From Hyphomonadaceae bacterium (GTDB lineage: Bacteria; Pseudomonadota; Alphaproteobacteria; Caulobacterales; Maricaulaceae): a DNA stretch of 56,614 bases. The notes beneath the pieces are model-generated. The model was not told the origin of the DNA, searched no databases, and was given only the letters and a program-made list of their open reading frames with translations. Below are positions 17,109 through 26,257 of this stretch, piece after piece. The stretch's first letter is position 1. Each line of letters opens with the position of its first letter. The stretch is taken from assembly GCA_013001295.1 (NCBI GenBank), contig JABDMW010000031.1, forward strand, positions 1 to 56,614, read 5' to 3'. The position numbers were made by a program, and so were the translations under genes.

Positions 17109-18005
17109 ATGTTAAAAAACCGTCCCATACTGATGGTTTTAACAGGGATAGTGCTCGCATTTTTGCTGTGGATCGCGGTTTTTGCCTTTCAGGAAAGCAA
17201 TATTAAGAATGACGAGAGTGTCGAGACGCCGGCAAGCGCAACCAATGCTATTCCCGAAGAATATGCGGTAACGCCTGCCAGCGTTCAAAAAGTCAATGAA
17301 TCGCCTGAAAAATTTATTGTATCCGGAATCGGTGTTGCCGGTGCCGGCGTGTCGATTTCCGTCGGCGAAAGCGTCGTTGCCAATTCAAAAGTGGACGGCG
17401 ATGGCGACTGGGTCCTGAGTATCAATCGGAATATACTTTCCGAAAAATCTAAACTTGAAATCCTGATGGCGACCCCAGACGGGCGTCAGGTGCGCTCGGA
17501 TCAGGAACTGTTTATCATCAATGGATTGGACGATATTGCCCTCGTGATTTTAACTGCGCCCGGCGAGAATTCACGGGTTTTACAAACGCCATTTGAAAAG
17601 CTTCCGTCGATTGAGGGCTATGAAATGGAAGCTATCGATTACGATAATTCCGGCGGCGTTATTTTTTCAGGCAAAGCGGCAGCCCCGGCCAAAGTCCGTA
17701 TCTATGCCAATGAAAACCTGGTTGGCGAAAGCCGGGTTGATCGCAACGGGCGCTGGACCCTTATATTTGGCAGTATTATGCCCTTGGGTGAGTACAATAT
17801 CAGTGCGGAATTCGTGCCTGATGATGGCGCGGAACCTAAGAAATTGACGTTGCCATTTTCGCGTATTGAACCTCTGTTTGCGGCGGAAGGCAGTCCTAAA
17901 ATTTATGTTGAAAACGATGATGAGCGCATTCAAGTCGGGCGCGCTTTGTACGGTGGTGGGTATCAGTATACGGCCGTGTACAGCCCCGGGGCGATCGTCG
18001 AATAA
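17109..18005 (+). CDS. Membrane-anchored protein with Ig-like repeats and a degenerate LysM-like tail
   Basis: About 298 residues. One N-terminal transmembrane helix (PILMVLTGIVLAFLLWIAVF) is followed by a periplasmic portion with two related beta-sandwich-like segments (GVSISVGESVVANSKVDGDG and KVRIYANENLVGESRVDRNG). The C-terminus VGRALYGGGYQYTAVYSPG resembles the second half of a LysM peptidoglycan-binding motif, as in alphaproteobacterial LysM proteins, but stops early. The ATG at 17109 has GAGGT upstream; an earlier ATG at 17091 is possible. A cell-wall role is inferred only from this resemblance. Confidence 0.6.
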   Translation: MLKNRPILMVLTGIVLAFLLWIAVFAFQESNIKNDESVETPASATNAIPEEYAVTPASVQKVNESPEKFIVSGIGVAGAGVSISVGESVVANSKVDGDGDWVLSINRNILSEKSKLEILMATPDGRQVRSDQELFIINGLDDIALVILTAPGENSRVLQTPFEKLPSIEGYEMEAIDYDNSGGVIFSGKAAAPAKVRIYANENLVGESRVDRNGRWTLIFGSIMPLGEYNISAEFVPDDGAEPKKLTLPFSRIEPLFAAEGSPKIYVENDDERIQVGRALYGGGYQYTAVYSPGAIVE

Positions 18006-18008
18006 CTC

Positions 18009-21000
18009 CTATTCGGCCGGCTGAGCACTTACAAGCTCCTCAGTCCTTGGTTTGTCGCTGATCCTTAAAAGCTTTTTGGTATTTTTCATCCAATGTGCAG
18101 GCGCTGCCAGCAACACGGGTGTCAAGATCAAGGTCAACAAAGTTGAAAACCCTAAACCGCAGACAATCACGTAGGAAATAGGCGCCCAAATCGCCGATGT
18201 ATCTGTTCCGCGTGTATTCAAAACCCCGGTAAATAGATCCGCATGGATCGCCAAAACCATCGGCATCAAGCCGACGATCGTTGTGATTGTTGTCAGGAAG
18301 ACCGGGCGCATCCGTTGTGCAGCTGTTCGAACCGCAGCTTCATGTGAATTGAACCCTTCGGTAATTAGGCGTTGGTAGGTGTCGATCAGCACAATGTTGT
18401 TATTCACCACAATACCGGCCAGCGCCAGCACACCCGTTCCGACCAGTATAATGCTGATATATGAGTAGAGCTGCAGACCCAACAAGACACCTGCGATAGA
18501 GAAGACCACGGCTGAAAGCGTCAGGATGACGTGCCAGAAGCTGTTAAATTGCCACAGCAAAATAACGGCCATCATGAACAATGTTGATATACCCGCTTTC
18601 ATGAAAAACTGACCGGCTTCTTTGTTTTCTTCGTCCTGTCCTAAGAATTTAACATTAACGTCGGTTGGAAGGTTGGCTTCTTCTGTGATCCATTTTTTGG
18701 TCTCTTCAACAATCTGGTTGACGGCATAGTCTTGACCCGTTTCAGGGTTGATGGATTTCTTAACATTGGCCCGTACTTCATACACCCGCTGTTGGTCTCG
18801 ACGTGCAATGGAGTCGAGCCGGGGTTTGGGGACCCGTTTGACCATGGCGGACAAAGGAAGTGCCCCATCACGAGTTTGAATGCGCAGATTGTCCAATTTG
18901 GCAATGTCACGTTCATCCTTCGGGTATCTAATGCGAATGTCGACTTCTTCGTCTGAGTCGAGTGGGCGGTAAAACCCGACCAGACTGCCTTCGGTGACAA
19001 ACTGAACGGCGGACCCAATGGTATTGACGTCGAGACCCAATCGTCCCACTTCTGCCCGGTCGATGTCGAGCTGCCATTCAATCCCGGCAAGCGGCAGCGT
19101 GTTTTCAACACCGATTAGGCCGTCATTTTCATTAAAATGAGCGGTCGTGATTTGAGCGGCTTTGGTCAGGTTCTCGAGATTGTTGGACGTAAATTCGATT
19201 GTGATATCTTTGCCAATGGGCGGTCCCATATCGACGATTTCTGTTTCCGTGATGACACCGGGAATATTAGCAAGCCTTTCATGGATTTCTTCCTCGATCT
19301 CTTCCGATATCCGACGGTCTTCGAAGGGAACCAATTCAAGGAATGTACGACCGACCGTGTCGACAGGTGCGTTGACTCCGCGCGTGCCGTTGGCGCCGCT
19401 ATTGGCGCCGGCACCGGCGATCGTGAACACGGACTCGACGCCTTCCAATCCTTCCAAGCGGGCTTCAACAACTTTTGCCATCTCGTTTTGATTGGTGACG
19501 GTTCCATTGCCCTTGCCGCGGGTAAATACATATATTTCATCGCCGCCGGCCGCGGTAAAAAACTCGACTTTATGATCCGTATTTACGAACGAGACGACGA
19601 TCAGTGATGACAAAGCAACCATGACAGCAAGAACGGTGAGCGGCCAGCGTGCCAATTTGTCAATTGTGCGGGCATAGGTTCCCGTAAAGCCCTTGATGGA
19701 CATCGGATCGCCCTCAGCAGCAGACAGGGATTTTAAACTGTCTCTGGCTTCTACTTTTCGCGGACCGAATAAAGCGCCGATTGTCGGAAGGAATATGAGT
19801 GCCATTAACATCGAAGCGGTTAAGACGTAGACTAAAGTTTTCGGGAAATAAGACATGAACTGACCGGGCAAGGTGTTCCAGAACAATAGTGGCAGGAATG
19901 CAGCCAGCGTGGTCGCAGTACTGGTCACAATCGGCCAGAACATGCGTTTACCGGCCAGAAGATATGCTTCCTTGCGCCCCATCCCTTCGGCGAGTTTACG
20001 GTCGCCATATTCAATAATCACAATAGCGCTGTCGACGAGAATGCCAACTGACAGAACCATACCGAACATCACCATCATATTGATCGTTGCGCCAAACACA
20101 TTGAACATAAAGATTGTCATCAAGAAGCTGGCTGGAATGGCGAAACCGACCATGAGGGCAGAGCGCAGGCCGAGCGCAGCGATACAAACAATAACAACGA
20201 GGACAATGGCATTGATAATCGCGGACGTCAGCGATTTGATCATTTCAACAATGAAGTCGGTTTGATCTTGTGAGAGTTCAACCTCAACACTGCTGGGCCA
20301 GTCCGCCGTTTCTTCGGCAACGATTTTGCGAACATCCGTAATCACGTCGATGATATTTTCGCCATTGCGTTTGGAGACTTCTATTGACACGGAAGGGCGA
20401 CCTTGGAAGTGCGCGTATGATGTTTTGTCCTTATATGTGCGCCGGACTTCTGCAATATCGCTCATGCGCACAATCGATCCATCCGGGCTGGTGCGCACAA
20501 CGATATCCGCCAAATCCTTCGCATTTTCGATCAGCCCCGGCATTTTGACGGAAAATTTACCGGACTCTGTCTCCAATGCACCTGCCGTTATCAGGCTGTT
20601 ATTGCGGGAGATCGCTGCGGCCAATTCGTTAAAGGTCAGTCCATAGCTTTCGATCAGAGCCGGATCGATCACCGCTTCTAGCAAGTCTTCCCGCTCGCCT
20701 TGAATGACAGCTTCCAGAATTTTTGGGTTGGATTCGAGAGCGGATCGCATTTCCTTGGCCCGATTTTGTAAATCCCGATCCGGAGCCGTCCCGAATATAT
20801 TGACAACAATAACCGGCAATGTCGATGTATTGAGTTCTTCGACCAAAGGCTCTTTAGCGTCTTCCGGTAATTCTCCCCGCGCCTTATTAACGGCTTCGAG
20901 CACATCATCAACGGCTGTGCTTTGATCAAAGTCTGCATCAAACTCCAAAACAATAACGCCGGTGGACGTATATGCGGTTCCGTCCATTTGTTTGAGCTGA

Positions 21001-21227
21001 TCGAGGGATTTGAGTTCGGTTTCGAGAGGTTTTATGATCAACCGTTCAGCGTCTTCCGGGGAGACGCCCGGCAATGTGACCTGCACCGTGACAAAGGGGA
21101 TTGCAACATCCGGTTCCGCGTCGAGCGGAATCGTGAACATTGAGAGGAAGCCGCCGACCACAGCGAACACCAAAAACGCCATTGTCATGCGCCATTGGCG
21201 TATCGCAAAGTCGACGATACCTGTCAT
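18009..21227 (-). CDS. RND-family efflux permease
   Basis: 1072-residue inner-membrane transporter of the AcrB/HAE1-like superfamily: 12 membrane helices and two large periplasmic loops after helices 1 and 7, with the porter-domain start AEPDVAIPFVTVQVTLPG. In helix 4 the usual double aspartate is single (GILVDSAIVIIEY), and helix 10 reads GIVVNNNIVLID without the AcrB lysine. The proton relay therefore differs from AcrB, though related families share this. It overlaps its adaptor gene by 1 bp (TAATG). No outer-membrane factor gene is present. Substrate unknown. Confidence 0.9.
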   Translation of the reverse strand: MTGIVDFAIRQWRMTMAFLVFAVVGGFLSMFTIPLDAEPDVAIPFVTVQVTLPGVSPEDAERLIIKPLETELKSLDQLKQMDGTAYTSTGVIVLEFDADFDQSTAVDDVLEAVNKARGELPEDAKEPLVEELNTSTLPVIVVNIFGTAPDRDLQNRAKEMRSALESNPKILEAVIQGEREDLLEAVIDPALIESYGLTFNELAAAISRNNSLITAGALETESGKFSVKMPGLIENAKDLADIVVRTSPDGSIVRMSDIAEVRRTYKDKTSYAHFQGRPSVSIEVSKRNGENIIDVITDVRKIVAEETADWPSSVEVELSQDQTDFIVEMIKSLTSAIINAIVLVVIVCIAALGLRSALMVGFAIPASFLMTIFMFNVFGATINMMVMFGMVLSVGILVDSAIVIIEYGDRKLAEGMGRKEAYLLAGKRMFWPIVTSTATTLAAFLPLLFWNTLPGQFMSYFPKTLVYVLTASMLMALIFLPTIGALFGPRKVEARDSLKSLSAAEGDPMSIKGFTGTYARTIDKLARWPLTVLAVMVALSSLIVVSFVNTDHKVEFFTAAGGDEIYVFTRGKGNGTVTNQNEMAKVVEARLEGLEGVESVFTIAGAGANSGANGTRGVNAPVDTVGRTFLELVPFEDRRISEEIEEEIHERLANIPGVITETEIVDMGPPIGKDITIEFTSNNLENLTKAAQITTAHFNENDGLIGVENTLPLAGIEWQLDIDRAEVGRLGLDVNTIGSAVQFVTEGSLVGFYRPLDSDEEVDIRIRYPKDERDIAKLDNLRIQTRDGALPLSAMVKRVPKPRLDSIARRDQQRVYEVRANVKKSINPETGQDYAVNQIVEETKKWITEEANLPTDVNVKFLGQDEENKEAGQFFMKAGISTLFMMAVILLWQFNSFWHVILTLSAVVFSIAGVLLGLQLYSYISIILVGTGVLALAGIVVNNNIVLIDTYQRLITEGFNSHEAAVRTAAQRMRPVFLTTITTIVGLMPMVLAIHADLFTGVLNTRGTDTSAIWAPISYVIVCGLGFSTLLTLILTPVLLAAPAHWMKNTKKLLRISDKPRTEELVSAQPAE

Positions 21228-22345
21228 TACTCGGTTCCGCTCACATTTGCATTTTCAGTGGATTGACCTCCGGCGGTATCATAGGTCGCGGCAACCTCTG
21301 AGCCTTGGGCCACATAATCTTGTCCGACAACAATTACATCCGCCACGTCGGGAAGCCCGGTCACCCACATCCCGTCTTCGTTTTCGTCAATTGTTGTCGT
21401 CGGAGAAAATCTGACGATATTGTTGCGATCCACATACCGGACGCCAATGCGTCCTTGATCGTCCAGTGTCAAAACACGGGACGGGACAAAATGTGAGTTC
21501 ATTTTACCAGACAGGAGCCTCAGAGACGCTGTTACGCCGGATTTAAGTTCAAATTTCTTGTTGGGGACTTCGACTTCCAGTCTAAAAGTACGGGTCTGTG
21601 GATTGGCTTTGGATTCGATAAACCGCACTTTGCCGTCCAACCGTTCGCCGGTCGCCAATTTTATTTCGGCGGGTTGCCCGATTTTTATCGATCCAACCTG
21701 CTTTTCCGTGGCTTCACCGACGACAAGCAGGGGGTCAAGATCGACCAAGAGCCCGCACGGCTGACCCGGCATTAAATATTCGCCGATCTCCGCGATCTGT
21801 TGATCAAATATTCCAGAAAAGGGCGCGCGCATATTGACATTGCCAAGTTCGATCTCCGCTTGTTTGACCGCCGCTCTTGCGCCGTCAAGTGCAGCCTGCG
21901 CGGACAAGGCTTGGGTTTCAGAGCGAAACCCTTTGTCGACCAATGTGCGGGCCGCATTATAGTCCAGTTCCGCAGATTTCAGATTGGCGCGGGCCTGATC
22001 AAGTTGTGCCTGACGCGCATCGACGTCCTGTTGGCACAGGAGAGTGCCACGATTGACAATGCGCCCTTCTTTGACCGGTGTTCTAACGACCAATCCAGCC
22101 GTTTCGGCTTTGACCGAAACTTCGCGAACCGCTTCGGTCCTGCCATGTAAATTCAAATAACTGTCATGTTGCTCGGTTGAAACGCGCCTGACAACGACCG
22201 ATGGCAATTGGTTCTCAGATGAATTTACAACCGAATTCGACGCCCCATTATCGCCATTCGATCTGATTTCGGTTCCATATACGAACCACAACAGGATCAC
22301 GATCGAAAGGGAAATTGCGATTGCATATGCGGGTTTAAGTTTCAT
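21227..22345 (-). CDS. RND efflux periplasmic adaptor (membrane fusion protein)
   Basis: About 372 residues. It has an N-terminal membrane anchor (AISLSIVILLWFVYG), then a lipoyl-like half (RTEAVREVSVKAETAGLV), a helical hairpin rich in Q and A (QLDQARANLKSAELDYNAA), the return lipoyl strand (MRAPFSGIFDQQ) and beta-barrel domains. This is the standard HlyD/AcrA order. It is translated before, and overlaps, the permease gene. The ATG at 22345 directly precedes the membrane segment; ATG 22360 and TTG 22372 are alternatives and none has a clear ribosome site. Confidence 0.88.
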   Translation of the reverse strand: MKLKPAYAIAISLSIVILLWFVYGTEIRSNGDNGASNSVVNSSENQLPSVVVRRVSTEQHDSYLNLHGRTEAVREVSVKAETAGLVVRTPVKEGRIVNRGTLLCQQDVDARQAQLDQARANLKSAELDYNAARTLVDKGFRSETQALSAQAALDGARAAVKQAEIELGNVNMRAPFSGIFDQQIAEIGEYLMPGQPCGLLVDLDPLLVVGEATEKQVGSIKIGQPAEIKLATGERLDGKVRFIESKANPQTRTFRLEVEVPNKKFELKSGVTASLRLLSGKMNSHFVPSRVLTLDDQGRIGVRYVDRNNIVRFSPTTTIDENEDGMWVTGLPDVADVIVVGQDYVAQGSEVAATYDTAGGQSTENANVSGTE

Positions 22346-22467
22346 AGGATAACTATCCATCGTATTTGTCAAAGCGCAACGCGGCGTTTAGTCGTCATAC
22401 CGTAATTATTTGGCCTTCTTGCGCAAGTTAAACATCGATAAATCCGGTCTACACATTTGCTGTGTGT

Positions 22468-22485
22468 TCATTCAATATTGAATGA
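22468..22485. promoter_or_regulatory. Perfect 18 bp palindrome between the RND pump and pccB
   Basis: TCATTCAATATTGAATGA is a perfect inverted repeat located between the divergent pump operon and pccB, 104 bp before the pccB start. Its length and symmetry suit a dimeric regulator such as a TetR-family protein, but no such gene is adjacent. Confidence 0.4.
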
Positions 22486-22588
22486 GGCAAAAATCAGGTA
22501 GGTGATTGATTTAAAATAAGGCTGGAAAACCCGACTTGAATCACTAAACTCTCATAAATAATACGCGTGAATCGTAGAGGGGGATCAC

Positions 22589-24121
22589 TTGCAGGATATT
22601 CTGGAACAGCTCGAACACCGCCGCGCACAGGCAAGACTTGGTGGCGGTCAAAAACGCATCGACGCGCAACATGCCAAAGGCAAGCTCACCGCCCGCGAAC
22701 GCATCGAACTTCTCCTTGATCCAGACAGTTTCGAAGAATTCGATATGTTTGTCACCCATCGGTGCACGGACTTCGAAATGGGAGACACCAAATCTCCTGG
22801 CGATGGAGTCATCACAGGTTGGGGCACGATTAATGGTCGCAAGACCTTTTTGTTCGCCCAGGATTTCACCGTTTTTGGCGGTTCATTATCCGAATCCCAT
22901 GCCCGCAAAATTTGTAAAATTCAGGAAATGGCGATCAAGCAAGGAGCCCCAATCATCGGTCTTAACGACTCCGGTGGTGCCCGTATTCAAGAAGGTGTGT
23001 CCGCACTCGCTGGATATACCGACGTCTTTCAAAACAACATTCTAGCGTCAGGTGTGATCCCGCAAATATCCGTCATCATGGGGCCAAGCGCTGGCGGCGC
23101 CGTTTATTCTCCGGCCCTCACGGATTTTATCTTCATGGTCCGCGATACCTCCTACATGTTCTTGACCGGTCCAGATGTTCTAAAAACGGTCACCAATGAA
23201 GTGGTGACGGCTGAGGAACTTGGAGGGGCCAAGACCCACACATCCAAATCTTCCGTGGCAGACGGGGCATTTGACAATGATATGGAGGCGTTGGCAGAAA
23301 TCCGGCGCCTTTTTGATTTTCTACCCCTCAGCAATAAAGAAAAGCCACCGGTTCGGAAGGTGTTTGATAAGCCTGACCGGCTCGATATGTCGCTCGATAC
23401 ACTTGTCCCTGAAAACCCGAATATCCCGTATGACATGCATGAGCTGATCACCAAGGTTGCGGACGAGGGCGATTTTTATGAAATTCAGGCCGACTTCGCC
23501 AAGAACATTCTTACAGGCTTCATCCGTCTCGAAGGTCGCACAGTCGGCGTCGTCGGCAATCAGCCCATGGTGTTAGCGGGCTGTATCGACAGTGATGCTT
23601 CGCGCAAAGCGGCCCGGTTTGTCCGGTTTTGTGACGCCTTCTCAATCCCGCTGCTCACATTGGTCGATGTTCCGGGCTTTTTGCCGGGCACATCCCAGGA
23701 ATTTGGCGGCGTCATCAAACATGGAGCCAAGCTGCTCTACGCTTTTGGGGAAGCCACAGTGCCCAAAGTCACCGTCATCACCCGTAAAGCCTATGGCGGT
23801 GCCTATTGCGTGATGTCGCCGAAACATTTGCGCGGCGATATCAATTATGCGTGGCCAACGGCCCAGATCGCTGTGATGGGCGCGAAAGGGGCTGTGGAAA
23901 TCCTGCACCGCAAGGACCTCGACAAGCCGGACGTCATCGCTCAAAAAACGGCGGAATATGAAGAAATGTTCCTGTCGCCATTTAGGGCCGCTGAGCTTGG
24001 CTATATCGATGAAGTGATTATGCCCCATTCAACCCGTCGCCGCGTCTGCCGTGCCTTCGCACTCCTCAAAGACAAGGACCTCCAAAATCCTTGGAAAAAA
24101 CACGATAATCTGCCGCTTTAG
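22589..24121 (+). CDS. pccB: Propionyl-CoA carboxylase beta (carboxyltransferase) subunit
   Basis: Carboxyltransferase half of propionyl-CoA carboxylase, which makes methylmalonyl-CoA from propionyl-CoA. 510 residues is the usual PccB length. Conserved stretches include [48 protein letters not shown] and [19 protein letters not shown]. Translation appears to begin at a TTG (22589) with a good GAGGGGG site upstream; no ATG is nearby. It is followed after 9 bp by pccA, and the product enters the MutAB step encoded 11 kb away. Confidence 0.93.
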   Translation: MQDILEQLEHRRAQARLGGGQKRIDAQHAKGKLTARERIELLLDPDSFEEFDMFVTHRCTDFEMGDTKSPGDGVITGWGTINGRKTFLFAQDFTVFGGSLSESHARKICKIQEMAIKQGAPIIGLNDSGGARIQEGVSALAGYTDVFQNNILASGVIPQISVIMGPSAGGAVYSPALTDFIFMVRDTSYMFLTGPDVLKTVTNEVVTAEELGGAKTHTSKSSVADGAFDNDMEALAEIRRLFDFLPLSNKEKPPVRKVFDKPDRLDMSLDTLVPENPNIPYDMHELITKVADEGDFYEIQADFAKNILTGFIRLEGRTVGVVGNQPMVLAGCIDSDASRKAARFVRFCDAFSIPLLTLVDVPGFLPGTSQEFGGVIKHGAKLLYAFGEATVPKVTVITRKAYGGAYCVMSPKHLRGDINYAWPTAQIAVMGAKGAVEILHRKDLDKPDVIAQKTAEYEEMFLSPFRAAELGYIDEVIMPHSTRRRVCRAFALLKDKDLQNPWKKHDNLPL

Positions 24122-24130
24122 AGTCACAAT

Positions 24131-26152
24131 ATGATCAAGAAAATACTCATAGCAAACCGGGGCGAGATTGCTTGCCGTGTGATTAAGACGGCCCGGAAAA
24201 TGGGCATCAAGACGGTGGCCGTGTATTCGGATGCGGATAAAAATGCGCTCCACGTTGAGATGGCCGACGAGGCCATTCATATCGGCCCGCCGCCGGCCAA
24301 CCAGTCCTACATTGTCATTGATAAAATCCTGGATGCCATAAAAGAAAGCGGCGCCGACGCCGTACATCCCGGTTATGGTTTCTTGAGTGAAAACAGTGAG
24401 TTCGCCAAAGCTCTTAAGAAAATGAAAGTGGCGTTTATTGGCCCGAACCCGGGCGCGATCGAAGCCATGGGCGATAAAATTACCTCGAAAAAACTCGCGG
24501 CCGAGGCCGGCGTATCGACCGTTCCCGGCCATATGGGATTAATTGAAGACGCGGACGAGGCGGCTAAAATCGCCAAGAAAGTCGGCTATCCTGTGATGAT
24601 CAAGGCGTCAGCCGGCGGCGGCGGTAAAGGCATGCGCATTGCCTACAATGACGAGGAAGCCCGGGAAGGGTTTCAGTCGTCTAAAAACGAGGCGGCCGCG
24701 TCATTCGGCGATGATCGGATATTCATTGAAAAGTTTATCGAGCAGCCCCGCCATATCGAAATTCAGGTGCTGGGCGACAAACACGGCAATGTCATCTATC
24801 TGGGCGAGCGGGAATGCTCGATCCAACGCCGTAACCAGAAAGTCATTGAAGAAGCCCCGAGCTCATTCCTGGACGAAAAAACCCGTAAAGCCATGGGCGA
24901 AGAATCCGTCGCCCTGTCCAAAGCCGTGGATTATGACAGCGCCGGCACGGTCGAATTTATTGTCGACAAGGACAAGAACTTCTATTTCCTTGAAATGAAC
25001 ACAAGATTGCAGGTCGAGCATCCGGTGACGGAAATGATCACCGGCGTTGACCTGGTCGAACAAATGATCCGTTCGGCAGACGGTGAAAAACTCAATCTCA
25101 AACAAAAAGATATCAAATTGAACGGTTGGGCCATGGAAAGCCGGATTTACGCCGAAGATCCTTACCGGAATTTCTTGCCGTCGATTGGCCGTCTGACCCG
25201 CTACAGACCGCCTGCGGAGGGCACAACCCCTGATGGCGCTATTGTGCGCAATGATACCGGCGTCTATGAAGGCGGCGAAATATCTATGTATTATGACCCG
25301 ATGATTGCCAAATTGTGCACATGGGGCAAAGACCGCATGGAAGCAATCAAGGCCATGCGGGCGGCACTCGATACATTCGAAATCAAGGCCATCGGTCATA
25401 ACATCCCGTTTCTGGCAACGGTTATGGAACATGGCCGGTTCGAGCGCGGAGACATCACAACCGCCTATATCGCGGAAGAATTTCCGGATGGATTTCAAGG
25501 AGCCGACCTAAACCCGGGCTATGCCCGGAAAATCGCCTGTATTTGCGCTTTGATGCATGAGAAAAACGCTGTCCGAAATGCGGCTGTTTCAGGAATTTTG
25601 GACGGCCATGAACGCAAAATCGGATCCGAATGGGTGATCGAGGTCGGTGAAAAAAATTACGAAGTGAAAACCGAAAAGACCGATGGTGTAAGCCTGGTCA
25701 CAAGCACAGATGAAACAGATAAGGCAGCGATTGAGCTGGAAATTTCCCACGGATGGAACCCGGGCGACCAAACGGTCAGAGCATTGGTCGACAATAAGCT
25801 ATTCAACTTCACGGTGATGCCAATCCCCGAAGGCTATGCTGTACAGTATCGCGGCGCTGATGTTGACGTGAAAATCCGAAGGCCGGCGGCGGCGAAACTC
25901 GCCGCCATCATGCCGGAAAAAGTCATTGCCGATACCAGTCAGTATTTGCTTTGCCCGATGCCTGGCGTGATCGTGTCCATCCTTGTCGAAGTGGGTGAGG
26001 AGGTTCAGGACGGTCAGGCACTGGCCGTGGTCGAAGCCATGAAAATGGAAAACACACTGCGGGCTGAGAAAAAGGCGGTCATCAAACGGATCGATGCTGC
26101 TCCCGGTGATAATTTGGCTGTCGATGAAGTCATCATGGAATTTGAAGCTTAA
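24131..26152 (+). CDS. pccA: Propionyl-CoA carboxylase alpha (biotin carboxylase and carrier) subunit
   Basis: 673-residue fusion of biotin carboxylase (about 1-450), a linker/BT domain that binds PccB, and a C-terminal biotinyl domain. The ATP-grasp loop ASAGGGGKGMRIAY, ERECSIQRRNQKVIEEAPS and EMNTRLQVEHPVTE are intact. The biotin lysine is in VVEAMKMENTL near the C-terminus. It carboxylates biotin with ATP and bicarbonate and passes CO2 to PccB. It is co-transcribed with pccB (9 bp gap). Confidence 0.95.
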   Translation: MIKKILIANRGEIACRVIKTARKMGIKTVAVYSDADKNALHVEMADEAIHIGPPPANQSYIVIDKILDAIKESGADAVHPGYGFLSENSEFAKALKKMKVAFIGPNPGAIEAMGDKITSKKLAAEAGVSTVPGHMGLIEDADEAAKIAKKVGYPVMIKASAGGGGKGMRIAYNDEEAREGFQSSKNEAAASFGDDRIFIEKFIEQPRHIEIQVLGDKHGNVIYLGERECSIQRRNQKVIEEAPSSFLDEKTRKAMGEESVALSKAVDYDSAGTVEFIVDKDKNFYFLEMNTRLQVEHPVTEMITGVDLVEQMIRSADGEKLNLKQKDIKLNGWAMESRIYAEDPYRNFLPSIGRLTRYRPPAEGTTPDGAIVRNDTGVYEGGEISMYYDPMIAKLCTWGKDRMEAIKAMRAALDTFEIKAIGHNIPFLATVMEHGRFERGDITTAYIAEEFPDGFQGADLNPGYARKIACICALMHEKNAVRNAAVSGILDGHERKIGSEWVIEVGEKNYEVKTEKTDGVSLVTSTDETDKAAIELEISHGWNPGDQTVRALVDNKLFNFTVMPIPEGYAVQYRGADVDVKIRRPAAAKLAAIMPEKVIADTSQYLLCPMPGVIVSILVEVGEEVQDGQALAVVEAMKMENTLRAEKKAVIKRIDAAPGDNLAVDEVIMEFEA

Positions 26153-26257
26153 ATTTTGAGCGTAAGCCACTTTAGATAGAGACAAGTTTTAGAGATCATC
26201 GACTTGAGCTCCTATACGGTTTAATACGAACCTGTATTCGAATCTAAAAGGCCGGTC

